DNA of 64,000 nucleotides from positions 1 through 64,000 of the forward strand of contig CAJTFK010000022.1 in the NCBI GenBank assembly GCA_910575505.1. The letters are read 5' to 3'. A program made the position numbers and the translations under genes. This DNA is from Oscillospiraceae bacterium. Lineage in GTDB: Bacteria; Bacillota; Clostridia; Oscillospirales; Oscillospiraceae. Below, in pieces: positions 9,205 through 16,598 of the stretch (position 1 is the stretch's first letter; each line of letters begins with the position of its first letter). The notes below the pieces were generated by a model. It did no database searches. It worked only from the letters and a program-made list of their open reading frames with translations, and had not been told where the DNA came from.

Positions 9205-9362
9205 GGGTGTGTTCCCCTTGACTGCCGGAAACGCCGGCGGGCGCTGCCTGTCAAGGCACGGCCAGTTCTCAAACTGGCCGGCTCGCGGGCGATTGCGCCA
9301 GCAATCGTCCGGCCTTGACTGGCAGGGACCGGCGGCGTACCCTCCCAGGGGGGAACACACCC
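9205..9362. ncRNA. Candidate structured RNA with nested helices
   Basis: A 13-base arm GGGTGTGTTCCCC (9205-9217) pairs perfectly with GGGGAACACACCC (9350-9362). Inside it, TGCCTGTCAAGGC pairs with GCCTTGACTGGCA with one mismatch. That encloses two hairpins, GGCCAGTT/AACTGGCC and CGATTGC/GCAATCG. The nesting gives a rod ending in a three-way junction. No ORF explains it. Strand and function are unknown; neighbouring genes are on the minus strand. It lies between the membrane protein and the ArdC-like gene. Confidence 0.5.
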
Positions 9363-9375
9363 AGATATTGCGGCC

Positions 9376-10254
9376 TTATCGTCTCCCGTACTGGCGGGAC
9401 GTTTTCCGCTCCTGCTGGCGGGGATTCAGCTTCTGGTCCAGGCCGTCTCCGATCTTCCGGGCCGTACCCCGGAGCTGTTCCAGGGCCTCCCCACGGTTGG
9501 GCGCGGGGTAGCCGTCATAGAGGACGTTTACATACTTGGCGTCCGGGGGAGCGCACTCCACGCCGAACCTGCGGCATACCATGTAGCCCACGCTCTCGGC
9601 GTCCAGCTTGTAGATCTCCCGCTTGAAGCCCTTGTTGTAGCCCCGCTCATGGGCGCGGGCATAGGCGATCTCCGTTGCCAGGGCCGCGAACACAGCCGAC
9701 GGCTTCTGATCCGGGTTGATGTAGATGGTGTAGCTGGCCTCGTCATAGAAGGCGGGGGAAGAAATCTCCTTGTCCTCCGCCAGCACAACCGGGGACTGGT
9801 CCATGAGGGCGGTGAGGGCTGCCATCATCCGGGGGCTCTTGTCCGTGAGGGGTTCCGCTTCCCGCAGGGGCCTGCCGCTGGTCTGGCTCACGTCATAGTA
9901 GTAGCCCATGTAGTAGCCCCGGCGCTTGGGGTCCCTGGGGGGAATGTACACCTTCGCGCCGTCCCTCATGGCCTCGTCCAGAACATAGCGGCCCTGGTCG
10001 TGCCAGAAATCCGTGGTGCCGATCCTGGTGGCCTCCGGCATCTGCGTCATGGTCAGAGCCACGTTGCCCACGCTGCACCGAATGTTGTCCGCCTGCAAGG
10101 TGAGATACTGCCGGTAGCGGTCCGGCTTGGTGGTGATCTCCTCCAGGGCCCTGTCCCGCATGAGGGACAGGTTCTCCCGGTCGGCCCGGATTTCCGCGGT
10201 CCTGGCCTCGTCTCGGGCGGCCTTGCCCTTGAGGATGTCGCTGATACTTGCCAT
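9376..10254 (-). CDS. ArdC-like protein with a degenerate metallopeptidase domain
   Basis: A 292-residue paralogue of the ArdC/zincin protein at 14526-15476. Shared landmarks are the FDVSQT-like segment (here YDVSQTSGRPL) and the C-terminal DAESVGYMVCRRFGVE (there EAESVAYVVCQHFGID). Where the paralogue has the zinc motif HETAH, this one has TEIAY, so both histidines are lost and peptidase activity is unlikely. The N-terminal half should be the ArdC-type single-stranded-DNA-binding region. It follows PcfB in the mobilisation operon. A structural or DNA-binding role during transfer is inference. Confidence 0.65.
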   Translation of the reverse strand: MASISDILKGKAARDEARTAEIRADRENLSLMRDRALEEITTKPDRYRQYLTLQADNIRCSVGNVALTMTQMPEATRIGTTDFWHDQGRYVLDEAMRDGAKVYIPPRDPKRRGYYMGYYYDVSQTSGRPLREAEPLTDKSPRMMAALTALMDQSPVVLAEDKEISSPAFYDEASYTIYINPDQKPSAVFAALATEIAYARAHERGYNKGFKREIYKLDAESVGYMVCRRFGVECAPPDAKYVNVLYDGYPAPNRGEALEQLRGTARKIGDGLDQKLNPRQQERKTSRQYGRR

Positions 10255-10267
10255 AAAAAATTCCTCC

Positions 10268-10849
10268 TTATCTCGTTTTGTCTCTGGTCTTTTCCCTGGA
10301 ACGGCTCTCCGCCATAGCCCGCAGCCCCTCCAGCCTCGCCCGCACGGATTCCTTCATCTCAATATCCGGCCCTATCATCGGGGAGGGATTCAAGCCACTC
10401 CCGCGCTCGGGCGAGGACCTCTCTTGTGGAGCAGGGGCTTTCGCTTTTTTTGGCGGTTTGCCCTCCTGGGTCTCCTGGGGAACGGGATAGCCCAGGGCGA
10501 TCATGACGGCGTTGAGCTGGGCGGCGTAGTTCTGGTTGGAGACTACATTGATCATGCCGCTCTCGTTCCCCTTCTTCTGCGCGAAAAAGTACAGGATTCC
10601 GTACTCCTTCGCCAGCTTCTTAAACTTGCGCATGTCCTCCTTTTTCAAGGGGATGACCTCGGCGGGAGCCGGGTCCCTGCCCAGCCGCTTGGCGGTGGTC
10701 TTGCCGATGACCTTGTTGTCCTGGCGCTGTAAGGCCAGCAGCAGCGCCGCCACGTTCTTCATGGCGGACCCCGCCAGCTTCACGGCGCTCTCTGTGGCCT
10801 GGATGCCCTCCTTGACCACCAGATCGGCGGCCTCGGCGCTTACGTCCAT
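10268..10849 (-). CDS. pcfB: PcfB/DUF3801-family conjugation protein
   Basis: A 193-residue cytoplasmic protein. Residues 10-125 match the PcfB (DUF3801) layout: an N-terminal helix (VKLAGSAMKNVAALLLAL), then a lysine-rich segment and KKEDMRKFKKLAKEYGILYFF. The tail is Pro/Ser/Glu-rich and low-complexity. In related elements PcfB is an accessory factor that connects the relaxosome to the VirD4-like coupling protein and is encoded next to it. Here the coupling protein is not in the window. It starts 33 bases after the relaxase stop. Confidence 0.7.
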   Translation of the reverse strand: MDVSAEAADLVVKEGIQATESAVKLAGSAMKNVAALLLALQRQDNKVIGKTTAKRLGRDPAPAEVIPLKKEDMRKFKKLAKEYGILYFFAQKKGNESGMINVVSNQNYAAQLNAVMIALGYPVPQETQEGKPPKKAKAPAPQERSSPERGSGLNPSPMIGPDIEMKESVRARLEGLRAMAESRSREKTRDKTR

Positions 10850-10882
10850 TCGCTCACTTCCTTTCTGACAGAAAATAAAAAA

Positions 10883-12193
10883 TTATCTGGATTTTTTGAT
10901 CTGCCGGTCCCGCTCCGGCGCGGGGGCCTCCTGTTCCCGGCATAGCCGGACCTGCTGGCGGACACGGGGGATGTCCGCCTCGATCCTGCCGCAGATTTTC
11001 AGCTCCCGGCGGAGCTGGCGCAGTTCTCTGTTGACGGCGGCGATCTCCGCCTCCACGTTCAGGCCCTCCCGCCTCTGGCCGTACAGCTCCTTCCGGCTGT
11101 CCGTCAGGGCGTCGATCCGGGCTTGCAGGGCGTCCTCCAGGGTGGATAGCTGGCGGTCCGTGTCTACGCGGTATTTTTGCAGGAGGGAAAACTGCCGCTG
11201 GTACTGGTGGAGCCTTGTTACCTCCGCCCGGACGGAGAAGGGGGGCGGGCGGCGCTTCTTCCGCTGGGGGCCGCCCAGGAGAAATAAGTAGTACACATAC
11301 AGAGCCCGGAACCCGCGGAGCTTCCTCCGGGGCTGCTGGCGGATACTTCCTTTGTGGACCCGGTATCGCTTGGGGATCATAGGAGGCGGCGCGGGCTGTG
11401 CCGGGGCCTCGCCGCTCCGAACAGCGGCCAGCCGGGACCGGATGTCCACCTCGGTATATCCTTCCCCCAGGCTGTCCAGGCGGAAGGCCCGCCTGCCTCC
11501 CAGCGGCGTGACGGCGGTGTGCTTGATGTTCTCGCCATATTTAATGGTATAGCCCTGCCGCCGCAGGGCCGCCAGAAAGGATTCAAAGGTGAAGCTCTCC
11601 CGGATGGCGGCGTCAATGTCCTGCCGCACAAGGCCGGAGATGGTGCCTCTGCCCGTTTTTTCCGCCTTCCACTCGGCGTAGTGCTTTCCACCGTCCTCCG
11701 GCTCTATGACGGAAAGGCCCCGTTCCCGGCTGACGGCGTTGGAGGTCTCCCGCAGAGTGCCGAAATAACTCTGAAAATCGCTCCTGTACTTCTTCCTGTC
11801 CATGAAAGAAACGGAATTAAATACAATGTGGCAATGCATGTGTTCCTGATCCGTATGGGTGGAGACGACTGCCTCGTAGCGGTCCCCCAGCAGGCGGCGG
11901 GCAAACTCCACCCCGGCTTCGTGGGCTTCCTCCGGCGTCACTTCGCCGGGGACGTAAGAGTGGATGATGTGATAGCCCTGGATGCCGCCCCGCTTGTCCC
12001 AGCGGCGCTTGGTGGCCTGCATCTCCCTGTGTGCGCGGTCCGGGTCGCAGTTGATCCCTGTCACAAGGCGGGCCTTCGCTAGGTTCATGCCGTAGTCCAG
12101 GGCGTTTCTCAAATCCGTCTTTTCCTCGTTCAGCGTGTAGTCCAGGCAGTGATCCAAGCGGCTGTGAATAACGATGATCTTGTCGTAGGCCAT
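10883..12193 (-). CDS. Relaxase (MobA/VirD2-type mobilisation nuclease)
   Basis: A 436-residue relaxase that nicks the transfer origin and stays bound to the 5' end of the transferred strand. The N-terminal domain carries an early Tyr-containing segment (LDHCLDYTLNEEKT) and the metal-binding histidine motif HTDQEHMHCHIVFN. The C-terminal third (about 320-430) is a basic, Arg/Leu-rich coiled coil. The start is the ATG at 12193, overlapping the MobC stop as TAATG; the longer upstream frame belongs to MobC's region. It belongs to the Relaxase/Mobilisation nuclease family (PF03432). Confidence 0.9.
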   Translation of the reverse strand: MAYDKIIVIHSRLDHCLDYTLNEEKTDLRNALDYGMNLAKARLVTGINCDPDRAHREMQATKRRWDKRGGIQGYHIIHSYVPGEVTPEEAHEAGVEFARRLLGDRYEAVVSTHTDQEHMHCHIVFNSVSFMDRKKYRSDFQSYFGTLRETSNAVSRERGLSVIEPEDGGKHYAEWKAEKTGRGTISGLVRQDIDAAIRESFTFESFLAALRRQGYTIKYGENIKHTAVTPLGGRRAFRLDSLGEGYTEVDIRSRLAAVRSGEAPAQPAPPPMIPKRYRVHKGSIRQQPRRKLRGFRALYVYYLFLLGGPQRKKRRPPPFSVRAEVTRLHQYQRQFSLLQKYRVDTDRQLSTLEDALQARIDALTDSRKELYGQRREGLNVEAEIAAVNRELRQLRRELKICGRIEADIPRVRQQVRLCREQEAPAPERDRQIKKSR

Positions 12194-12501
12194 TACAGCG
12201 TCTCCTTCACCAGCCGCCACGCCTCCCGGACTAAGGCGGCGGCCTCCCGAATATCTCCTTCGGAAATGCTTCGCTGTGCGTTGGCCCAATGGGCGATCTG
12301 GTTGGCGTTATTGCCAATAGCGGACAATTCCCGAAGCAGGGCGGCGTAGGCATCGGGCGGACGGGGGCGGAGTTCTATGCCCATGACGCTGTGGCGGATC
12401 AGGGCGCTGGTGTTCAGACCGGAGATGGAGCATTGCTTCAAAAGATGCTTGTACTCCCTGTCATCCAGCCAGAGGCCGATGAAATGTTCCCGTTTTCGCA
12501 T
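12193..12501 (-). CDS. MobC-type relaxosome accessory protein
   Basis: A 102-residue DNA-binding protein. The N-terminus (HFIGLWLDDREYKHLLKQC) fits a ribbon-helix-helix fold. The C-terminal motif GNNANQIAHWAN is the hallmark of MobC mobilisation proteins, which open the transfer origin for the relaxase. It is translationally coupled to the relaxase and preceded by a palindrome-rich intergenic region that may contain oriT. Confidence 0.85.
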   Translation of the reverse strand: MRKREHFIGLWLDDREYKHLLKQCSISGLNTSALIRHSVMGIELRPRPPDAYAALLRELSAIGNNANQIAHWANAQRSISEGDIREAAALVREAWRLVKETL

Positions 12502-12521
12502 GGCATCTTCCTTTCCTTGGA

Positions 12522-12547
12522 TTTGCGTCTCACCGTGGGATTTATTT
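12522..12547. repeat. ICE palindrome, copy 4
   Basis: TTGCGTCTCACCGTGGGATT plus TATTT. It lies immediately upstream of mobC and is nearly identical to the copy at 18521-18547. Confidence 0.75.
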
Positions 12548-12556
12548 TTGGGCGGA

Positions 12557-12582
12557 TTTGCGTCCCATGGTGGGATTTATTT
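12557..12582. repeat. ICE palindrome, copy 5
   Basis: GCGTCCCATGGTGGGATTTA, a variant with CCCA/TGGG arms, spaced 35 bases from copy 4. Confidence 0.7.
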
Positions 12583-12613
12583 CGAGTGGGCGGCGCTGTT
12601 CTCCGCCGCCTCG

Positions 12614-12640
12614 TTTCGCGTCTCGCAGTGGGACGCATTG
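12614..12640. repeat. ICE palindrome, copy 6
   Basis: GCGTCTCGCAGTGGGACGC, with imperfect arms around the shared core, upstream of copies 4 and 5. Confidence 0.65.
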
Positions 12641-12743
12641 ATTCGTTGGGGTATTAGGGGCACCAGCCCCTAACAAGGGTCATTTGTTTAACAAATGACA
12701 TACTTGCCAGGACAGCGCCGCAAGCGGCGCTGTGCGGGGTGGT

Positions 12744-13337
12744 CTACCGGGTCTGCGGCTTCCGGGGACGGCGGGCCCGTTTCTTTGCGGCGAAAAAAGT
12801 ACGCTCCGCCTGGAGGATGCAGGTCAGTTTCGCCTCGTCCTCCGGCTTATAGCGCATCTCTTGAATCTTGCCGTGATACTGGGTCAAAGCACGGACCTGC
12901 CTGCGGTATTCCTCAAAGGTCATGGTACAGGCTTCTCCGTCCTCAAAGGTCATTTCCACGGTCTCAACATGGAGTGCATCTCGCTTAACGCGCTGTACCT
13001 GTTCTCCGTAGTTCAAGGGCTGGAGCTTGCCCAGCACAAAAGCGCCGGGCAGCCCAGGAGCCACGATGACGCGGAACGCTTTGATGTGCTCAATGTCATA
13101 GTCGTAATGCGTCCAGATACTGTGCGCCCCGGTTTCCTGCAAGAAAACCTCCCGTTCCAGAACACAATGCGTTCCGCAGGGGCGGCTCATCCAGAGAAAT
13201 GTCCGGTCCTCCTGGTACATTTCCAGCATGGCCGCTTGAAGGCGCTTTTCATCATAGGCAAAATCCGATTGATAGCTCCGGGTGTTTTCCTCCACGATGC
13301 TTTCCAGGAACGGGATAATATCAGCCTTCTTTTCCAT
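12744..13337 (-). CDS. Hypothetical ICE protein
   Basis: A 197-residue cytoplasmic protein that I do not recognise. No signal peptide or membrane helix is present. It is mildly acidic in the middle with a very basic tail (KKRARRPRKPQTR), which suggests nucleic-acid contact. A YDYDIEHIKAFRVIV segment and a MTFEDGEACTMTFEEY segment look like beta strands. The start is the ATG at 13337 (MEKKADIIPF), 17 bases inside the preceding gene's stop region. It lies between the LPD28-like gene and mobC in the element's conserved accessory block. Confidence 0.6.
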   Translation of the reverse strand: MEKKADIIPFLESIVEENTRSYQSDFAYDEKRLQAAMLEMYQEDRTFLWMSRPCGTHCVLEREVFLQETGAHSIWTHYDYDIEHIKAFRVIVAPGLPGAFVLGKLQPLNYGEQVQRVKRDALHVETVEMTFEDGEACTMTFEEYRRQVRALTQYHGKIQEMRYKPEDEAKLTCILQAERTFFAAKKRARRPRKPQTR

Positions 13338-13683
13338 ACCGTTCCTTCCGCGTGGCGGGGTCATAGTCCGGGGACAGATACTTTTCCTCAAACTCGGAGG
13401 GGGTGTAATACCCGGCCCCGGTGTCCAGGATCAGCTCTCCCGGCCCGATCTCCCGCTGGCCCTCCATGGAAACGGGGACCGGGGTCAGAACAGTCCCCAG
13501 GAATTTGCCGCCCGGCCCCTCCGCCAGACGGTGGGGACGCTGGCCGCTCCCGGTTTGCAGCTCGTAGCGGAACATACCGGGATAGACGGCCTCCGGGGGG
13601 ATGGCCCTGCTGGTGAACAGAGCGGGGATGACGAAAATCTCGATCTCCCTCATGCGCTCCGGGATGGTGTTGGGGTTCTCCAT
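13321..13683 (-). CDS. LPD28-like domain protein
   Basis: A 120-residue protein. The segment FVIPALFTSRAIPPEAVYPGMFRYELQTG resembles, in outline, the 'ALFT-x-R-(I/V)-x-x-x-x-(V/L)-P-x-G-(L/M)-x-x-Y-(D/E)-L' pattern of the LPD28 domain found in large polyvalent proteins of mobile elements. There the domain is associated with conjugation or anti-defence cargo. Its function is unknown. It overlaps the next gene's start by 17 bases. The assignment is from memory of the family pattern and is moderate. Confidence 0.5.
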   Translation of the reverse strand: MENPNTIPERMREIEIFVIPALFTSRAIPPEAVYPGMFRYELQTGSGQRPHRLAEGPGGKFLGTVLTPVPVSMEGQREIGPGELILDTGAGYYTPSEFEEKYLSPDYDPATRKERYGKEG

Positions 13684-13696
13684 TTCGATTTCCTCC

Positions 13697-14521
13697 TTAT
13701 CGCTGCGGGCCGGATCTCGGCTTTCGCTTGGGCTGGATTTTAATGGGATCGGAGCCGTCGGAGGGCCGGATAGCCGGGATACGGCTTGCGGCGTAGATGG
13801 CGTTGCTGGTCAACTGCCGCTGCCACGCGCCCACGCTCCGGGCCCACTTGAAGCCCTGGCCTTTCAGCTCCCGGCGGACTTCTTCATCGGGGATGGCGTC
13901 AAAAAAGATTTGCAGACGGTTCATATCCTTGTTGGCAACCACCTTGCCGCCGTCAAACTCCCAGCCCTGGTAGCCAAGCTCCTTTGCCTCGGTAAGCTGG
14001 GCAATGCGTTTTTTGACAGCGTTGATATTCTGGTTGTTATTGGACAGAGCGCAGGCGGCGAAGGGCCGCTTATCCCATGGGTGGTACTGTATGTTCGCCT
14101 CCAGCTTGTCCGCCAGCTCGTCAGACAGGCCGTGAAAGCCCCGGCAGGTGCCGTTTTTCTTGTAGTAGGCGTTGATCTGTTTCATACGGGTTTGGGAAAT
14201 TTGCAGGCTTTCCAGCTTCTCCTTCAGCTTGGCAAGGGCCTCCGGGTCATCAGAGGAAATGGTGGTGTTGTTCTCCGCCGCTTCTGCTCTGCGCTCGTAG
14301 TAATCCGCCTTATCCGAAGCGGCAATGGACTGGTCCATTTTTTTGCCGATCTTGTCCCGGTAGCGCCGGTCGGCGGCGCCGTGGACAGGCTGTCCAAACG
14401 GAATGGCGGACGCCATATCGGTGGACTGCTTGTATAAGGAATGGCTTTCGGCGCGGGCCTTCTCCGCTTTTTCGTGGAGGCGGTCGATCCGGGCCTGTTT
14501 TCGTTCCTCGTAGTCGTTCAA
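13697..14521 (-). CDS. DUF3560 domain protein
   Basis: A 274-residue protein. The first 80 residues (YEERKQARIDRLHEKAEKAR, then IPFGQPVHGAADRRYRDKI) are a clear DUF3560 pattern: a coiled coil followed by the IPFGQP motif. The middle is a second coiled coil with NNTTISSDDPEALAKLKEKLE. Residues 190-250 (FDGGKVVANKDMNRLQIFFD, then GFKWARSVGAWQRQL) resemble the module often found at the end of such mobile-element proteins. The biochemical role is unknown. It is encoded next to the ArdC-like gene in a tight minus-strand operon. Confidence 0.75.
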   Translation of the reverse strand: MNDYEERKQARIDRLHEKAEKARAESHSLYKQSTDMASAIPFGQPVHGAADRRYRDKIGKKMDQSIAASDKADYYERRAEAAENNTTISSDDPEALAKLKEKLESLQISQTRMKQINAYYKKNGTCRGFHGLSDELADKLEANIQYHPWDKRPFAACALSNNNQNINAVKKRIAQLTEAKELGYQGWEFDGGKVVANKDMNRLQIFFDAIPDEEVRRELKGQGFKWARSVGAWQRQLTSNAIYAASRIPAIRPSDGSDPIKIQPKRKPRSGPQR

Positions 14522-14525
14522 TTTG

Positions 14526-15476
14526 TCACTTCCTTTTCCTGGATTTACGATAATTGGTCCTCCGCTGGTACTCTTGGGACAGCTCGTCCCTGGTCAGCTC
14601 CGGCGGAGGCGGCTGGATGGCGTTGATAATCTCCCCGGCGGTGGCGTGGATCACGTTCAAGGAGGCTTTCAGCTCCGCCAGCTCCTTCCCCCGGCTCCAC
14701 CCGGCCACATAGCCCAGGGAGTAATCAGAGGTATCAATGCCAAAGTGCTGGCAGACGACATAGGCCACGCTCTCCGCCTCTACCTCCTTCTCCTGCCTTG
14801 GCTTGGGATTCTCCGACAGGAAGTCCGGGGGATGGAGCTTGGCGTGGGCGGTCTCATGGATCAGCGTCTTGATGGTCTGTACCTGGCTCATGCCGGAGCG
14901 GACCACAACGCGGTTTTCTGCAAAGCTGGCGTAGCCCTTTGCTGTTCCGGGAACGGGGCCCAGCTCCACGGGGAGGGGACACAGGGCGGCGAGGCGGGCG
15001 TATACATTCTCAAAATCTGGAACGTCCCCGCTCAGCTCGGAGACGAGGCTGGGCAGCTCCCGGCCCTCCGTCTGGCTTACGTCAAACACAGTGGCGATCC
15101 GAAAGCGGGTGGCGTTTTCCCTCCGCTTCTCTGTCAGCGGCTTGCCGTCCGGCCCGTATAGCGTCTGTCCGGTGTCCGGGTCCCTCTTTTCATACTCCAC
15201 AAGGTAAGTAAAATGGCAGGGCGCGAGAATTTGGATGCCCTTCTCGTACCGCTTGACCTGCCGTCCAAACTTTTTCTTCCAATCGTTGTACCCGGCCACG
15301 CTGGTAGCAGTGGGACATTGCAGCAGGATCAACAGCGCGTTTCCGAAACTGTAATGATGAAATTTGGACATGGCGGCGAGGTATTCGGCATAGCGCCCGC
15401 TGGCGTACAGCTCCTTGATCCCGTTCTCCAGGCGGTCCGTCAGCTCCGCCAGCCGTTCATCTGTTACCGGGGGCAT
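14526..15476 (-). CDS. ArdC-type antirestriction/zinc metallopeptidase protein
   Basis: A 316-residue protein. Residues 1-150 fit the ArdC N-terminal single-stranded-DNA-binding domain (SKFHHYSFGNALLILLQCP, GYNDWKKKFGRQVKRYEKGI, FDVSQTEGREL). Residues 200-280 are a zincin with the active-site motif LIHETAHAKLH and a downstream EVEAESVAYVVCQHFGID. Plasmid ArdC proteins protect incoming DNA from restriction in the recipient. The HExxH is intact here, unlike the paralogue at 9376-10254. It is adjacent to ardA, giving the element two antirestriction functions. Confidence 0.8.
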   Translation of the reverse strand: MPPVTDERLAELTDRLENGIKELYASGRYAEYLAAMSKFHHYSFGNALLILLQCPTATSVAGYNDWKKKFGRQVKRYEKGIQILAPCHFTYLVEYEKRDPDTGQTLYGPDGKPLTEKRRENATRFRIATVFDVSQTEGRELPSLVSELSGDVPDFENVYARLAALCPLPVELGPVPGTAKGYASFAENRVVVRSGMSQVQTIKTLIHETAHAKLHPPDFLSENPKPRQEKEVEAESVAYVVCQHFGIDTSDYSLGYVAGWSRGKELAELKASLNVIHATAGEIINAIQPPPPELTRDELSQEYQRRTNYRKSRKRK

Positions 15477-15479
15477 AAA

Positions 15480-15884
15480 TCAATGCGTCTTGGGCGGACG
15501 CTTGGGCGGCTCCTGGCCGGGCGGTTTGAGCGGGTCAATCTTGGCAATGACCGGCCTGCCATTGTTGACAGCAAGCAGGACCTCGGCTTGCTGGAATCTC
15601 TTTTTGAAATAGTCCATCTGATCCGGAGTGAGGGAGCAAAAGTCATCCCCGCTGTTCCCGCAGATAAAAAACGTGCCGAAAACACCGCCGCGTTTATCGT
15701 CAATTTTTCTGTTGAACTCCATACCCAGGCATATGCTTTCATCATTGCTGACAATGACAGCTCCCTCCTGGGGTAAATCCGTGGTGGCGATTCGTCCTCC
15801 CACAATCGCCTGCATTTCTTTTAGTAATCCGTTGATTTCTTTCTCATAGGGCGCCATTCTCGGCTCCACGACTAAAACGTTCAA
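15480..15884 (-). CDS. DUF3846 family protein
   Basis: A 134-residue protein whose start (MNVLVVEPRMAPYEKEI, then LQEMQAIVGGRI-like) and GTFFICGNSGDDFCSLTPDQMDYF segment match DUF3846, a small family common on conjugative elements and phages of Firmicutes. The C-terminal tail is Pro/Lys-rich. No function is established. It lies three bases upstream of the ArdC-like gene start. Confidence 0.75.
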   Translation of the reverse strand: MNVLVVEPRMAPYEKEINGLLKEMQAIVGGRIATTDLPQEGAVIVSNDESICLGMEFNRKIDDKRGGVFGTFFICGNSGDDFCSLTPDQMDYFKKRFQQAEVLLAVNNGRPVIAKIDPLKPPGQEPPKRPPKTH

Positions 15885-15926
15885 CGCATCAGCTCCTTGT
15901 TAAAATTTGATATGAACAAAGCGCCC

Positions 15927-16595
15927 TTATGGACACTTATGGGAAGGGCTGTCCCGCCCCCTGCCGGACCGGACCGGCCTCACCTTCGCTTGCAGGGGAT
16001 AGCGGAACACCTTGTATTTCTCCGGGACGTGCTGGCCGTCATAGACCGCCTGGAACGCCGTCCGGTTGTTGAAGATATAGCCAAGTTCCGAAAAGTCCCC
16101 ACCCTCATTGATGCAGGTGTCTCCGCCGTAGGATTCGTAGTCGAAGTAGAACTTGGCCTTCTCCGGCAAGCGGAACTCCTGGCGGTGGTCCACCAGCCAG
16201 CGCCCGTATTCTTCCTCCGTCCGCACATCCGGGAGAAAATCATAGCAGTCCAGATTGTATGTCAGGTTGATTAAATCCTGCATATTGTCCCCGTACTCTC
16301 CGTGGCTGACAGCGGCGGTGAATTTCGCCGTTTCCTCCGGCGCCAGGGCTCCGATCCGGCTGGCGAGATAATTCAGCTCGTCAATGGGGACGAACTCTCC
16401 CAGCCGTCCGGCGAGACCCTTGATGCTGGTAGAGTATTCCAGAATAATGGCTTCCTCGTACCGCAGGCCGTCCACGCCGATCTCCCGCAGAACGGCTTGT
16501 ACCTGTTCCGTAGTGGCGGGGAAGGACAGCCACGCGGCGGCCAGGACCCCGGCGTTGTATTTGCCCAGGTTGGCGATATTGGCGGAAAACTCCAT
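15927..16595 (-). CDS. ardA: Antirestriction protein ArdA
   Basis: A 222-residue ArdA. The family is an acidic DNA mimic that occupies type I restriction-modification enzymes and protects a transferred element in its new host. Visible family features are the N-terminal ANLGKYNAGVLAAAWLSFPA, YEEAIILEYSTSIKGLAGRLGEF, FTAAVSHGEYGDNMQDLINLT and VPEKYKVFRYPL near the usual end. About 25 extra residues (Arg/Ser/Pro-rich) follow the normal terminus, so the protein is longer than the usual 165-200. Four bases separate it from the parB-like stop. Confidence 0.85.
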   Translation of the reverse strand: MEFSANIANLGKYNAGVLAAAWLSFPATTEQVQAVLREIGVDGLRYEEAIILEYSTSIKGLAGRLGEFVPIDELNYLASRIGALAPEETAKFTAAVSHGEYGDNMQDLINLTYNLDCYDFLPDVRTEEEYGRWLVDHRQEFRLPEKAKFYFDYESYGGDTCINEGGDFSELGYIFNNRTAFQAVYDGQHVPEKYKVFRYPLQAKVRPVRSGRGRDSPSHKCP

Positions 16596-16598
16596 ACC

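Larger units (their letters stand above)
12502..12743. other. Palindrome-rich intergenic region, candidate oriT
   Basis: 242 bases upstream of mobC-relaxase. It holds three copies of the ICE palindrome (12522-12547, 12557-12582, 12614-12640). It also holds hairpin TTAGGGG/CCCCTAA (12653-12672), the palindrome GTCATTTGTTTAACAAATGAC around 12678-12698 (arms GTCATTTGTT/AACAAATGAC), and CAGCGCCGC/GCGGCGCTG (12713-12732). The position next to mobC and the density of inverted repeats are typical of transfer origins. No nic consensus was recognised. Confidence 0.45.

Noticed and set aside
12522-12640. CRISPR array
   Set aside because: The three palindromes have unequal spacing and no spacers of uniform size, and no cas gene is in the window.
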